A model generated the notes under the pieces. The model had not been told where the DNA came from. It searched no databases and saw nothing but the letters and a program-made list of their open reading frames with translations. From Salinivirgaceae bacterium (GTDB taxonomy: Bacteria; Bacteroidota; Bacteroidia; Bacteroidales; SZUA-534): a stretch of 37,478 bases of DNA. The DNA is taken from positions 1-37,478 of the forward strand of contig JAFZKK010000043.1 of NCBI GenBank assembly GCA_017551905.1, written 5' to 3'. The position numbers and the translations under genes were made by a program. This document shows positions 18,391-25,472 of the stretch, in pieces. Positions within the stretch are counted from its first letter, which is position 1. Each line of letters starts with the position of its first letter.

Positions 18391-18399
18391 AAAGGATTT

Positions 18400-19428
18400 T
18401 TATTGAAGTTTTCCCAATAACCAAGTAGCTGTTACACTCCATTTCCCTAATATCCACACTACACAATAGCTGACAAGTAACAACAAACAGAATGTGATAA
18501 TCATTAATGGCCAATAACTGATATTAGGAATAAGCGAAACTACCATATCAACCAACTTGAATCTAATTACCATATGAACAGCATATATGCCTAAAGATAC
18601 TTTGCCTATTTGAACGATATATTTTGCCGACCTATCTTCCTTTTCAAAAATCTTTATTAATAAACTAAATAGAAAAAATACAGCTAAAATGGCCGTGGTA
18701 ATTCTATAAATATAATACAACAACGAGTGGGGAATAATAGTAATAAACTGCAATTGTTTTGGTAGCCCTTGCGAATAAAAGATGCTCCCTAACGCAAACC
18801 AAAGTATGCCAACAAAAGCAATAATCAATCCTCTCTTAATGACAAGGCGTTCAGAATACTTATGCAGATAATAACCAAGAAGATAAAAGAAGAAATAATA
18901 CGCCACATATTCAACGCCGAACAATTTTGCATCAGGCATAGCAAACATCACAACGACCAACAACGTCCAGCAAATAATCATAGTCACTTCCTGATTTATT
19001 TTAAGCTTGATAGCGATAGTGTCAACCCCAGCAAAAATGATTGCAATAAAAAACAATGCCCACAAAAACCATAAAGCCTTTTGTGGATATTGAAGATATT
19101 CATAATAGTACGAAACATTATGATTGACAAAAAACAGCGCGATTGACCATAACAAAAAAGGTATCATTAGCTGACGAAACCTTCTCCACATTGTTGAATG
19201 CCAGGGTGTTATACCCCCCCCCGTTGAGTTTTTTCGCAAAGCCAAGAATCCACTAATGGCAATGAAAGTTGGCATATGGAACGAATAAATCAGATTCCAC
19301 AAATAGTCATCGGCGAAACTATTCCCAAGTTTTGTCATTGATGCCCCAATTGAATGTCCTAATACTACCAGAATAATCAGTATTCCTTTCAAGGCATCTG
19401 CCCAAACGATACGCTTTTTTTCAATCAT
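18400..19428 (-). CDS. Membrane acyltransferase (acyltransferase 3 type)
   Basis: About 342 residues from MIEKKRIVWADALKGILIIL; an upstream in-frame ATG at 19458 would overlap the preceding gene. About ten membrane helices span the protein. The opening WADALKGILIILVVLGHSIG carries the family histidine, and FHMPTFIAISGFLALRK carries the next motif. Members O-acetylate sugars of surface polysaccharides, using acyl-CoA on the cytoplasmic side. It fits between the WecG/TagA gene (4 bases away) and the ATP-grasp gene. Confidence 0.9.
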   Translation of the reverse strand: MIEKKRIVWADALKGILIILVVLGHSIGASMTKLGNSFADDYLWNLIYSFHMPTFIAISGFLALRKNSTGGGITPWHSTMWRRFRQLMIPFLLWSIALFFVNHNVSYYYEYLQYPQKALWFLWALFFIAIIFAGVDTIAIKLKINQEVTMIICWTLLVVVMFAMPDAKLFGVEYVAYYFFFYLLGYYLHKYSERLVIKRGLIIAFVGILWFALGSIFYSQGLPKQLQFITIIPHSLLYYIYRITTAILAVFFLFSLLIKIFEKEDRSAKYIVQIGKVSLGIYAVHMVIRFKLVDMVVSLIPNISYWPLMIITFCLLLLVSYCVVWILGKWSVTATWLLGKLQ

Positions 19429-19432
19429 ACTT

Positions 19433-20242
19433 TTAATTTTTGCCGTTGAGCCTTGCAAATATTATCTGAACACTATATAGGCAAAGGTGTAAGAATCGCA
19501 CCATATTGTCCCATAGCGTTCTTACTTTGTTCTTGCGCCATACAAGTCCTGTCAGCCCCAACTTCTGCACCACTTTGTTTGGGTGCTGAATCTCGCCTAA
19601 AGCAAAACGGAATGCCGCACCAACGCCCACACACATCTTTCCTTGCAGATAAGGCCGTATACGCGCGGCAAAAAAATCCTGTTTGGGCGCTCTCAACGAT
19701 ACCCACACCACATCGGCACCGCTTTCGTTAATCTGTTTAGCAATTCCTTCGTAATCATACTCATCCAAACCGCAGAATGGTGGCGAATAGCATCCGACAA
19801 TGTTAGCGTTGCAGTATTTCTCCCTCATTGCCGCCAGATTCTCGTCGGTATCGCCTAAAAGAAAATGTTTTATTCCGCTATCGCCATTGTTCAACATCGA
19901 AACAAACAGATTCGGCCCGTCGGTGCGTTTCACATCCTTTTTGCCCCACAACCTTGCCATCCAAACCAACGGCATACCATCGGGCAGACACATAAAAGCA
20001 TTGTCCATAACCTCTCGGTAATCGTCGTGCTTGTTGGCATACACCACTGTGCGCATATTGCTCACGCACACATAGCCGCCTTTGACCTCCAATGCCGCCT
20101 GCGTTATGCGCTGTTGCGCGTCAACAGGATTGGTGACTGATATGTGAACTTTGCCTATGCGGTATTTGGTTTGATTCATATTGTTTATTCTGAAAATTGT
20201 TTCCGCATGCTGTCGTTCGTTCTTTTTTAACATTAAATTCAT
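19433..20242 (-). CDS. WecG/TagA/CpsF family glycosyltransferase (GT26)
   Basis: 269 residues from the ATG at 20242; an alternative at 20179 (MNQTKYRIGK) gives 248. Family motifs are present: VSNMRTVVYAN (60-70), CLPDGMPLVWMARL (85-98), RTDGPNLF (106-113), FLLGDTDENL, and VSLRAPKQDFF (the usual GxPxQE region, here varied). These enzymes transfer an N-acetylmannosamine-type sugar onto a lipid-linked acceptor at the inner face of the membrane. It is the first gene after the accessory island and reads into the acyltransferase, so it is probably the far side of an originally continuous operon. Confidence 0.92.
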   Translation of the reverse strand: MNLMLKKNERQHAETIFRINNMNQTKYRIGKVHISVTNPVDAQQRITQAALEVKGGYVCVSNMRTVVYANKHDDYREVMDNAFMCLPDGMPLVWMARLWGKKDVKRTDGPNLFVSMLNNGDSGIKHFLLGDTDENLAAMREKYCNANIVGCYSPPFCGLDEYDYEGIAKQINESGADVVWVSLRAPKQDFFAARIRPYLQGKMCVGVGAAFRFALGEIQHPNKVVQKLGLTGLVWRKNKVRTLWDNMVRFLHLCLYSVQIIFARLNGKN

Positions 20243-20255
20243 AACTCCTATCTTC

Positions 20256-20322
20256 TCATTCCTCCATCACCACCGGCACCAGCGACCAATCAATCCGGTG
20301 ATTTAAGATTTCCGCTGTATTC
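20256..20322 (-). pseudogene. Relic of a polysaccharide deacetylase C-terminus
   Basis: Minus-strand reading gives NTAEILNHRIDWSLVPVV then MEE-stop, matching the ATAERQIDWSQVPVV end of the deacetylase encoded at 16391-17236. About 31 bases (20267-20297) match its DNA with two or three differences. It begins about 6 bases after the DUF4143 ATPase stop and happens to be in the same frame. The rest of that second deacetylase gene is absent, so this is a leftover 3' end. Confidence 0.75.
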
Positions 20323-20327
20323 AAAAA

Positions 20328-21623
20328 TCAGTCCTTTAGGCAACCAATTGGAATAATTTTGACACCATCACTACGTGTATAGGCCATTTCACCACCTGTC
20401 AGAATAATTAGCAAATCCGGTTCACGAAGTAGCGCTTGATTCCCGTTCTTATTGTGATTTTGTATAAGTTGTTTTATTTCAATCAAATGTTTGGCGCCTT
20501 CTTCGATTTCACTACTGCCGAGTTTACACTCAATCAACGCATAACGTCCGTCATCGACATGCAAAACGGCATCGGCCTCTAATCCCATGCGGTCATGGTA
20601 GTATGATAGTCGTCCACCCAGTATTTGCGAATATGCTTTCAGGTCTCTCATGCACAGACATTCAAAAATAAACCCAAATGTGTTCAAATCGAGTTCGAGT
20701 TTTTCGGGTGACAGGCCTAATGCCGCCACTGCGATTGAAGGGTCGGAAAAACATCGCTTCTTACCCGACCGAATCATAGTTTTTGAACGGATTGACGGAT
20801 TCCAAGCTTCAATATCCTGGATAACAAATAGTTTTTCAAATGTTTCAACATAATCGTCGAAGGTCGTCATTGAAGTGCTTTCCATTTCAACAGAAACATC
20901 GGCCAGCATGCTTGTCTTTTTGGCCAAAGTACAAAGGTTGCGCGCATACGAACGCAGGATTAACCGCGCAAGATTGGGATTGCGCCGTCGTCCGTCGACT
21001 CGCGATACATCTTCATCGCAAATAACATTCACATAATCTTTGGCTATCAACAATTTTGCCGTATCGCTTATGTTGTCTAACGTTGCCGGCCAGCCCCCAC
21101 GGCAAGCGGCAAATATCAGATTCTCTATAGTCAAAGTGGTGGTCAAACCGTCAATGTCAGCTTCTGGATTGTCAAACAACCGCTTTAGCGAGATTTGTCC
21201 ATTCGATTCTTTCGATTCGTACAAACTCATTGGATTCATCTCAATTGTCGTAATACGACCTGTTCCACTATGCAAAATATCATTGTTCCTATCTTCGACC
21301 ACAGTTGAGCCTGTAAGAATAAACTGTCCTTTAAGCCCCCTTTCGTCGACTGCGTTTCTGATGCTATCCCACAAAACGGGGGCAACCTGCCATTCGTCGA
21401 TGAGTCGCGGTGTTGGCCCCTTAAGCAACAACGATGGCTTTGTCTGTGCCGTTGACAGATAGCCTGCACGCATATCAGGGTCTTGCATTTTTATGACGCT
21501 TTTTGAATGTTGCACAGCGGTAGTGGTTTTTCCACACCATTTTGGTCCTTTAATTTGAACTGCCCCAAAAGCATCCAAATACAACCCCAACACCTTGTCA
21601 GCTATTCTATTAAGATAATCCAT
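20328..21623 (-). CDS. DUF4143-type P-loop ATPase with C-terminal nuclease-like fold
   Basis: 431 residues of the ATP-binding DUF4143 family common in Bacteroidetes and archaea. The AAA-type core has Walker A KGPKWCGKTT (25-34), Walker B LIDEWQ (74-79) and sensor 1 FILTGST (101-107). The C-terminal DUF4143 region (about 200-400) ends with a PDDEXK-like pattern: EADAVLHVDDGRYALIECKLG. Function is unproven; a defence or regulatory role is often suspected. It has its own promoter with three iterons upstream and sits as a solo cassette in the island. The stop is followed directly by the deacetylase relic. Confidence 0.9.
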   Translation of the reverse strand: MDYLNRIADKVLGLYLDAFGAVQIKGPKWCGKTTTAVQHSKSVIKMQDPDMRAGYLSTAQTKPSLLLKGPTPRLIDEWQVAPVLWDSIRNAVDERGLKGQFILTGSTVVEDRNNDILHSGTGRITTIEMNPMSLYESKESNGQISLKRLFDNPEADIDGLTTTLTIENLIFAACRGGWPATLDNISDTAKLLIAKDYVNVICDEDVSRVDGRRRNPNLARLILRSYARNLCTLAKKTSMLADVSVEMESTSMTTFDDYVETFEKLFVIQDIEAWNPSIRSKTMIRSGKKRCFSDPSIAVAALGLSPEKLELDLNTFGFIFECLCMRDLKAYSQILGGRLSYYHDRMGLEADAVLHVDDGRYALIECKLGSSEIEEGAKHLIEIKQLIQNHNKNGNQALLREPDLLIILTGGEMAYTRSDGVKIIPIGCLKD

Positions 21624-21647
21624 TGACTTTTACACTATTCTTTTTCG

Positions 21648-21677
21648 CAAATATACGACTGTTTTTATTTGCTCAAA
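21648..21677 (-). promoter_or_regulatory. Promoter of the DUF4143 ATPase gene
   Basis: Minus-strand TTTG (21674-21677), an 18-base spacer, then TATATTTG (21648-21655), matching the Bacteroidetes consensus. It lies 24 bases before the ATG, so the leader is very short. Confidence 0.7.
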
Positions 21678-21682
21678 TTGCG

Positions 21683-21742
21683 CTGTGTGTTTTTGATATA
21701 TTTTACTGTGTGTTTTTGAAGGATTCTGTTGTGTGTTTTTGA
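21683..21742. repeat. Three 14-bp iterons with a 23-bp period upstream of the ATPase promoter
   Basis: Units at 21683-21696, 21706-21719 and 21729-21742 read CTGTGTGTTTTTGA (third unit TTGTGTGTTTTTGA), each 23 bases apart, about two helical turns. Spacers are unrelated. The first unit lies 5 bases beyond the -33 element of the ATPase promoter, which suits binding sites for a regulator; the regulator is unknown. Confidence 0.8.
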
Positions 21743-22020
21743 CAAACCGCGCGAGTTTCCCGATATTCTTTATCTCAATCCAAACTCAAACCTAAACCAC
21801 AAGCGCCAAGAGCTTCATTTTTCATTGTTAATTGTTTAATCGGCAACTGGTGAATCGGTGAATCGGTGAATCGGCAAATCAGTTAAATGTTTAGCGTTTA
21901 GCGCTTCGCTGTTGAGATGTTTAGTTTTTTTTGACTACAGACTCCAGGCTTCAGACAACAGATACGTTGCCCTCTTTACCCTTCATTTTCTGATGTCTGA
22001 CGTCCATTCATTGTTCATTT
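21743..22020. other. Non-coding stretch with short tandem repeats
   Basis: No gene found. It contains three tandem copies of the 8-mer TGAATCGG (21851-21874), CAGAC/TCAGAC words (21938-21960), and AT-rich low-complexity sequence near 22005-22030. It separates the ATPase regulatory region from the DUF3791-type module. Confidence 0.6.
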
Positions 22021-22242
22021 TCAATTTTTCATTGATAATTCATCTTCAAGAACAGAATAAACATAGCCGGCGCTTTGGATATATAGTTTTGTGTTAGGGT
22101 CGGATAGTTTCGCGTAGGTCTGCGATTTATACAGAATATCGAAAGCCTTGTTGATGTCGAAGCCGGTTTCTTCCACCAAAATGGCAACAAGTTCTTCTGT
22201 CAGTTTTAACTTCAGAAATTCAAAACGCTTTTGTGTTGTCAT
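22021..22242 (-). CDS. Small protein downstream of the DUF3990 remnant
   Basis: 73 residues with a helical pattern (LTEELVAILVEETGFDINKAFDIL, then SQTYAKLSDPNTKLY and AGYVYSVLEDEL). Proteins of this size and type commonly follow DUF3791-DUF3990 pairs in gut Bacteroidetes; I assign no function. Its start overlaps the end of the DUF3990 remnant in another frame, so it may still be translated from the same transcript. Confidence 0.7.
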   Translation of the reverse strand: MTTQKRFEFLKLKLTEELVAILVEETGFDINKAFDILYKSQTYAKLSDPNTKLYIQSAGYVYSVLEDELSMKN

Positions 22243-22351
22243 ATCTTCGTAAGTTTACTGGATAGAACGCCTTGCCGAAATCCTTGAACGGCCTCGATTT
22301 TGACAAGTCAATTTTGTCTATAACAACATTGCTTCCGTGGTATAACTTCAT
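22220..22351 (-). pseudogene. Truncated DUF3990 gene
   Basis: A 43-codon remnant starting MKLYHGSNVVIDKI and DLSKSRPFKDFGKAFY, the recognisable N-terminus of DUF3990 proteins, which are normally about 150 residues or longer. After residue 30 the frame runs into the start of the next gene and stops. An internal deletion has thus joined the first ~90 bases of DUF3990 to the downstream gene. The ATG overlaps the DUF3791 stop (ATGA), as in intact modules. The YHGSN motif is reminiscent of ADP-ribosyltransferase folds (inference). The likely effector of the module is lost. Confidence 0.8.
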
Positions 22352-22572
22352 TTCAATGTTCCTCCATTGCGTTGACAGTAGTCTGAAATATCGTCCACCA
22401 CTTGGTCATAGTCTTGTGTGTGCAGAAAACCATAATGCTTAACCAATAATTCGGATGCCCCGTACCGCGAGAGATACTGGTACGCCACTGGCTCACTAAA
22501 GCGGTGCCTCTTGGCAAAAAGCGATACTATCATTGCCACAAAACCAATTGTATTGAGTGTTGTTTCCGACAT
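22348..22572 (-). CDS. DUF3791 family protein
   Basis: 74 residues. The helical body FVAMIVSLFAKRHRFSEPVAYQYL, then YGASELLVKHYGFLHTQDYDQVVDDISDYC, fits DUF3791, including the conserved LHTQ turn. These genes normally stand directly upstream of DUF3990, as here with a 4-base overlap, and are suspected antitoxin-like partners. The function is not established. Confidence 0.82.
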   Translation of the reverse strand: MSETTLNTIGFVAMIVSLFAKRHRFSEPVAYQYLSRYGASELLVKHYGFLHTQDYDQVVDDISDYCQRNGGTLK

Positions 22573-22659
22573 AACCGTTTTTTATTTGTAAAATTACAAA
22601 ATATCAATGCATAATGAGTATCGGATTACCCTACGGGCAGAAGATTTTGTTAATTGTAT

Positions 22660-22838
22660 AATCAAACGCCATAATATAACGCCCCCACATTGTTCCGTTT
22701 CGTAATTCGTAATTCAAAATTCGTAAATTTTTCTCTAAACTTCTAAAACCCTAAACTCTAAACTACTAAACACTAACCTTTTAATATCTCCCTCATCCTC
22801 TCCAAAAACACCTCCTCGGTAAACTCCTCAAGCAACCA
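22660..22838 (-). pseudogene. Relic A: 3' end of the GT4 gene plus its downstream sequence
   Basis: On the minus strand 22779-22838 encodes WLLEEFTEEVFLERMREILKG-stop, the C-terminus of the glycosyltransferase at 25473-26573 (EKFTEEVFLERMREILKG). The adjoining 22660-22778 includes CTAAAC-type runs and a ~66-base stretch (22660-22725) also found at 23699-23764. It begins 12 bases after the higA stop, and lies upstream of the DUF3791 gene. Confidence 0.85.
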
Positions 22839-22849
22839 TTTTTTATCAA

Positions 22850-23254
22850 TCAGGCAAACTCAAGAATCAGGCCTGGGTCGATGTTCAATTGCTTGTGGAT
22901 GCGCTTTGCCAACGACATTGATATACGCCGGCGACCGCTCATTATCTGACTGAACTGCGACTCGTTGACGCCCAAAAGGCGTGCCCCCTCTTTCTGACGC
23001 ATTCCGTGGGCATAGAAATATTCCTCCATCGATGAGATTAATGGCGATTTCTGTCGCAATGGTGTCAAATTCATATAGTTATCTTCGTAGGCGGCCATAA
23101 GTTTGCTCAACCGGGCAATCTCACTAACATACGGGTTGTCAGCATCCGACTCCAGCATTCCTTTACGTGTGGCTTCGCTTATCAATTGCTCCACTTGGGC
23201 TTTCGCCGCATCGTATTCCTGTCGTGTTGTTAATCTTTCCATATCATTTGACAT
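22850..23254 (-). CDS. higA: HigA-like antitoxin with XRE helix-turn-helix
   Basis: 134 residues. The N-terminal 75 residues are helical (YDAAKAQVEQLISEATRKG, EIARLSKLMAAYEDNY). The C-terminal part (84-130) is an XRE/Cro helix-turn-helix: MRQKEGARLLGVNESQFSQI then RISMSLAKRIHKQLNIDP. It would neutralise HigB and repress the operon through the palindrome at 23579-23596. Toxin-first order and TAATG overlap with the upstream gene are characteristic of higBA. Confidence 0.9.
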   Translation of the reverse strand: MSNDMERLTTRQEYDAAKAQVEQLISEATRKGMLESDADNPYVSEIARLSKLMAAYEDNYMNLTPLRQKSPLISSMEEYFYAHGMRQKEGARLLGVNESQFSQIMSGRRRISMSLAKRIHKQLNIDPGLILEFA

Positions 23255-23556
23255 TAGATTGTTGAACTGTCTATTTTATCGTACTCTGCATGTGTCCCCA
23301 CAAAACGAATATTCATTACTCCGGCAACAAAGATGACAACCGCAACCAAACGATAATTGTTTCCTCCGATGTTGAAAACATAGCGACCGTTTTTCACATA
23401 GTCGGCTGAAGGAAACAACTGCTTTAAATCCGCATGACTAGTCAACTGTGCGGCTCTCACTTGGTTAATCCATCTGTTGAGCGGACCCGCTGCGTTGGCA
23501 TGCTTTTGAACAAAATCATCCAATAATTCTTTGTTCGCAATTATCATTTGTTGCAA
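23254..23556 (-). CDS. higB: HigB-like mRNA interferase toxin
   Basis: 100 residues of the RelE-superfamily HigB_toxin type. Diagnostic features are the N-terminal NKELLDDFVQKHANAAGPLNRW helix, the GRYVFNIGGNNYRLVAVV strands, and the C-terminal FVGTHAEYDKID signature. Members cleave mRNA on the ribosome. It is the first gene of the pair, and its stop overlaps the higA start. Confidence 0.93.
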   Translation of the reverse strand: MQQMIIANKELLDDFVQKHANAAGPLNRWINQVRAAQLTSHADLKQLFPSADYVKNGRYVFNIGGNNYRLVAVVIFVAGVMNIRFVGTHAEYDKIDSSTI

Positions 23557-23567
23557 CTATTACTGTA

Positions 23568-23596
23568 CAAATATAGCGCAAATGTTTACGCATTTG
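23568..23596 (-). promoter_or_regulatory. higBA -7 box and overlapping palindromic operator
   Basis: TATATTTG (minus strand, 23568-23575) is a -7 box 12 bases from the higB ATG. It is immediately followed upstream by the palindrome CAAATG-N6-CATTTG (23579-23596), placed where the HigA helix-turn-helix could block polymerase. No good -33 TTTG is seen. Confidence 0.6.
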
Positions 23597-23698
23597 TGTA
23601 TTAATTTACAAAATTGCAATTGCTGTGACTGGTGTTTCTATCCTTTCAGGCAGAAATAAGCAAGGTGTAAAGTGTAGCGTTGAACAACTTCATTATTT

Positions 23699-23952
23699 AA
23701 TCAAACGCCATAATATGACGTCCCACATTGTTCCGTTTCGTAATTCGTAATTCAAAATTCGTAATTTACCACTTTAAACTTTCAACTCTAAACTTCTAAA
23801 CTCTAAACTTCTAAACCCTAACCTTTTAATATCTCCCTCATCCTCTCCAAAAACACTTTCTCGGTAAACTTCTCAAGCAACCGCTTGTGGCCAGCGGCGC
23901 CCATCTGGCGGCGAAGGGCGGAATCGTTAGCCAGGCGCTCTATGGCGGCAAA
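23699..23952 (-). pseudogene. Relic B: longer 3' end of the GT4 gene plus downstream sequence
   Basis: On the minus strand 23824-23952 encodes about 42 C-terminal residues of the neighbouring glycosyltransferase (ERLANDSALRRQMGAAG, HKRLLEKFTEKVFLERM, REILKG-stop), about 95% identical in DNA to 25476-25600. The relic starts about 25 bases past the stop of the HipA-N-like gene. The adjoining 23699-23764 is shared with relic A. Upstream of 23952 the similarity stops abruptly. Confidence 0.9.
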
Positions 23953-23978
23953 GACACTTCATTTTCTTATTTAATTGT

Positions 23979-24356
23979 TTACAATGCCACTAATTTATAT
24001 GGGTTGGTTATAACGTGCTGTCCATATTTTTTTAGCAACGTCAACATATCCATGCTTTCTTTTTCCTTCTCTTTAAGTTCGGACAAACCTGGCAACCGCG
24101 ATGCAAAAAATGGCCACAGTTGGTCTGATGTATATATTTGCTCAAGATTTGGAAAATTTACTAAAGGTTCGTATTTGTTTTGACTTTTATATTCATCCGA
24201 ATAAAAGAATTTCCAAATTCCATCATCATACGACAAAACTCCTACTGGCAAAACACCAAGCATAAGGTCAAAACGACCTTTACTGCCTTTTATGGCTTGT
24301 AAATTTGTTTCATCACTATCGTGCCAAAATATTTTTATTTTTTCTTTTATGTTCAT
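23979..24356 (-). CDS. Stand-alone HipA N-terminal-domain (HipS-like) protein
   Basis: 125 residues matching the HipA N-subdomain 1: GRFDLMLGVLPVGVLSYDDG, then IWKFFYSDEYKSQ, and SDQLWPFFASRLPG. In HipBST systems this piece (HipS) is separate and acts as the antitoxin of the kinase HipT. Here it follows the kinase gene, overlapping it by four bases (ATGA), rather than preceding it. No HipB-like DNA-binding gene is seen next to it. The extra helical tail (SELKEKEKESMDMLTLLKKYG) is longer than a typical HipS end. Confidence 0.85.
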   Translation of the reverse strand: MNIKEKIKIFWHDSDETNLQAIKGSKGRFDLMLGVLPVGVLSYDDGIWKFFYSDEYKSQNKYEPLVNFPNLEQIYTSDQLWPFFASRLPGLSELKEKEKESMDMLTLLKKYGQHVITNPYKLVAL

Positions 24357-25378
24357 TTTATTATCTCCTCTATAATTGAATACCTATAATTCAAACATTT
24401 GACAATCATCGAAATTCTATCTGCTGATAACAAACGGCCAAACTCACCGCTTATTGTTTTTTCCATCGCAACAAGCATGTCTTTTCTGAAAAGATAACGG
24501 ACCTCATTTTTTGTAATATAAAACTGATTATTAAATATTTCTTCTACTAAACGGAAATGATTTATATCTCCAACATTCTCCCAACCCAATTTCGGGCGAG
24601 AATTGTCACAATATTTTTTCACATAATTTAAAACATCTTTTTGTTTTAAGCGTTTCGATAAATTTTCTTCCGACACGTTCCAAAACAGACCTCTTGCTGT
24701 ATCATAAACAGGCGAAAAACAAGCACGTTTATGTCTGTCGAAAGGTTGCACTACTGCCCAATTAAAAAAATGCCTATCATTATTTCCTACCATAGCATCA
24801 TACAACAAAAGTCTAACCAAATCGTTCAATATTTGTTCTTTCTCTATAGGGAATGCTTTCGCAACGGCTTTTTCCACAAACTGCAAGGTAAACAATGTTC
24901 TTGAAAGATTCGCGCTCTCAACGCTTTCAACGAAAGCTTGGTCCTCCAAATAACCAGCAAATATTTCTGCGCCATGTACCAATGTGTCCTTATCCATACG
25001 AAGGAAATAACGACTCAAGAACCGAAGTTGACCATTAATAATGCACAATTTAGAATCAGCCATTTTGATTCCAAAAACAGTACCTAAACGATTGAGCAAG
25101 TGTTCGGTTACTGACTCAATGGGATACCATTTGTGACCAGTTTTAGCTATATATAAAGGCCAAGTGGCAGTATTTTTATGCCTGACATTTTTCGCATATT
25201 CATATATCCTAACAAAGCCCTTTGGCGCATCTCCTGTGAGCGTTATTCCTTGCAGCCAAATGTGGTTTCTGGATTTTACAATCTTTATGCCTCGATTTGC
25301 AACGTTTTTTCTATGCGAATAATTCTCAACACTATAGCGTGGCAATTTTTCTGTTCTTAATTTCTTTTTGCGCTTCAT
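24353..25378 (-). CDS. HipA/HipT-like serine/threonine kinase
   Basis: 341 residues with a HipA-type kinase fold lacking the N-subdomain 1. A glycine-type loop region GITLTGDAPKGF (44-55) is followed by LYIAKTG with Lys79 as probable ATP-binding lysine, ESVTEHLLNRLG (88-99), the catalytic GNNDRHFFNW (198-207, Asp201), and the metal-binding PVYDTARGLFW (223-233, Asp226). Known HipA and HipT kinases phosphorylate aminoacyl-tRNA synthetases and halt growth. The target here is unknown. The first ~40 residues are basic. It lies just after the end of the GT4 gene, separated by 94 bases of CTAAAC-type repeats. Confidence 0.88.
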   Translation of the reverse strand: MKRKKKLRTEKLPRYSVENYSHRKNVANRGIKIVKSRNHIWLQGITLTGDAPKGFVRIYEYAKNVRHKNTATWPLYIAKTGHKWYPIESVTEHLLNRLGTVFGIKMADSKLCIINGQLRFLSRYFLRMDKDTLVHGAEIFAGYLEDQAFVESVESANLSRTLFTLQFVEKAVAKAFPIEKEQILNDLVRLLLYDAMVGNNDRHFFNWAVVQPFDRHKRACFSPVYDTARGLFWNVSEENLSKRLKQKDVLNYVKKYCDNSRPKLGWENVGDINHFRLVEEIFNNQFYITKNEVRYLFRKDMLVAMEKTISGEFGRLLSADRISMIVKCLNYRYSIIEEIIK

Positions 25379-25399
25379 TTATAACTTTTAATTTTTCAT

Positions 25400-25472
25400 T
25401 CAAACCTCTAAACTTTCAACTCTAAACTTCTAAACCTTAAACTTTCAACTCTAAACCCTAAACTTCTAAACC
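25400..25472. repeat. CTAAAC-type short tandem repeats after the GT4 gene
   Basis: Degenerate 7-10-base words (CTCTAAAC, TTCTAAACC, CTTTCAACT) repeat through this gap. Similar runs occur at 22735-22778 and 23770-23822 next to relics A and B, where they follow the GT4 stop in the same way. They help define the duplicated segment. Confidence 0.75.

Noticed and set aside
20256..21623. Stop-codon read-through fusing the ATPase to the deacetylase relic
   Set aside because: The shared frame is probably chance; the ATPase has normal family length and nothing suggests recoding at its TGA.
21683..21742. CRISPR array
   Set aside because: Units are only 14 bases with 9-base spacers, three copies, no cas genes; the position fits promoter-binding sites.
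25400..25472. Telomere-like or CRISPR-like CTAAAC repeats
   Set aside because: Units are short, irregular and intergenic; similar low-complexity runs occur elsewhere in the window.
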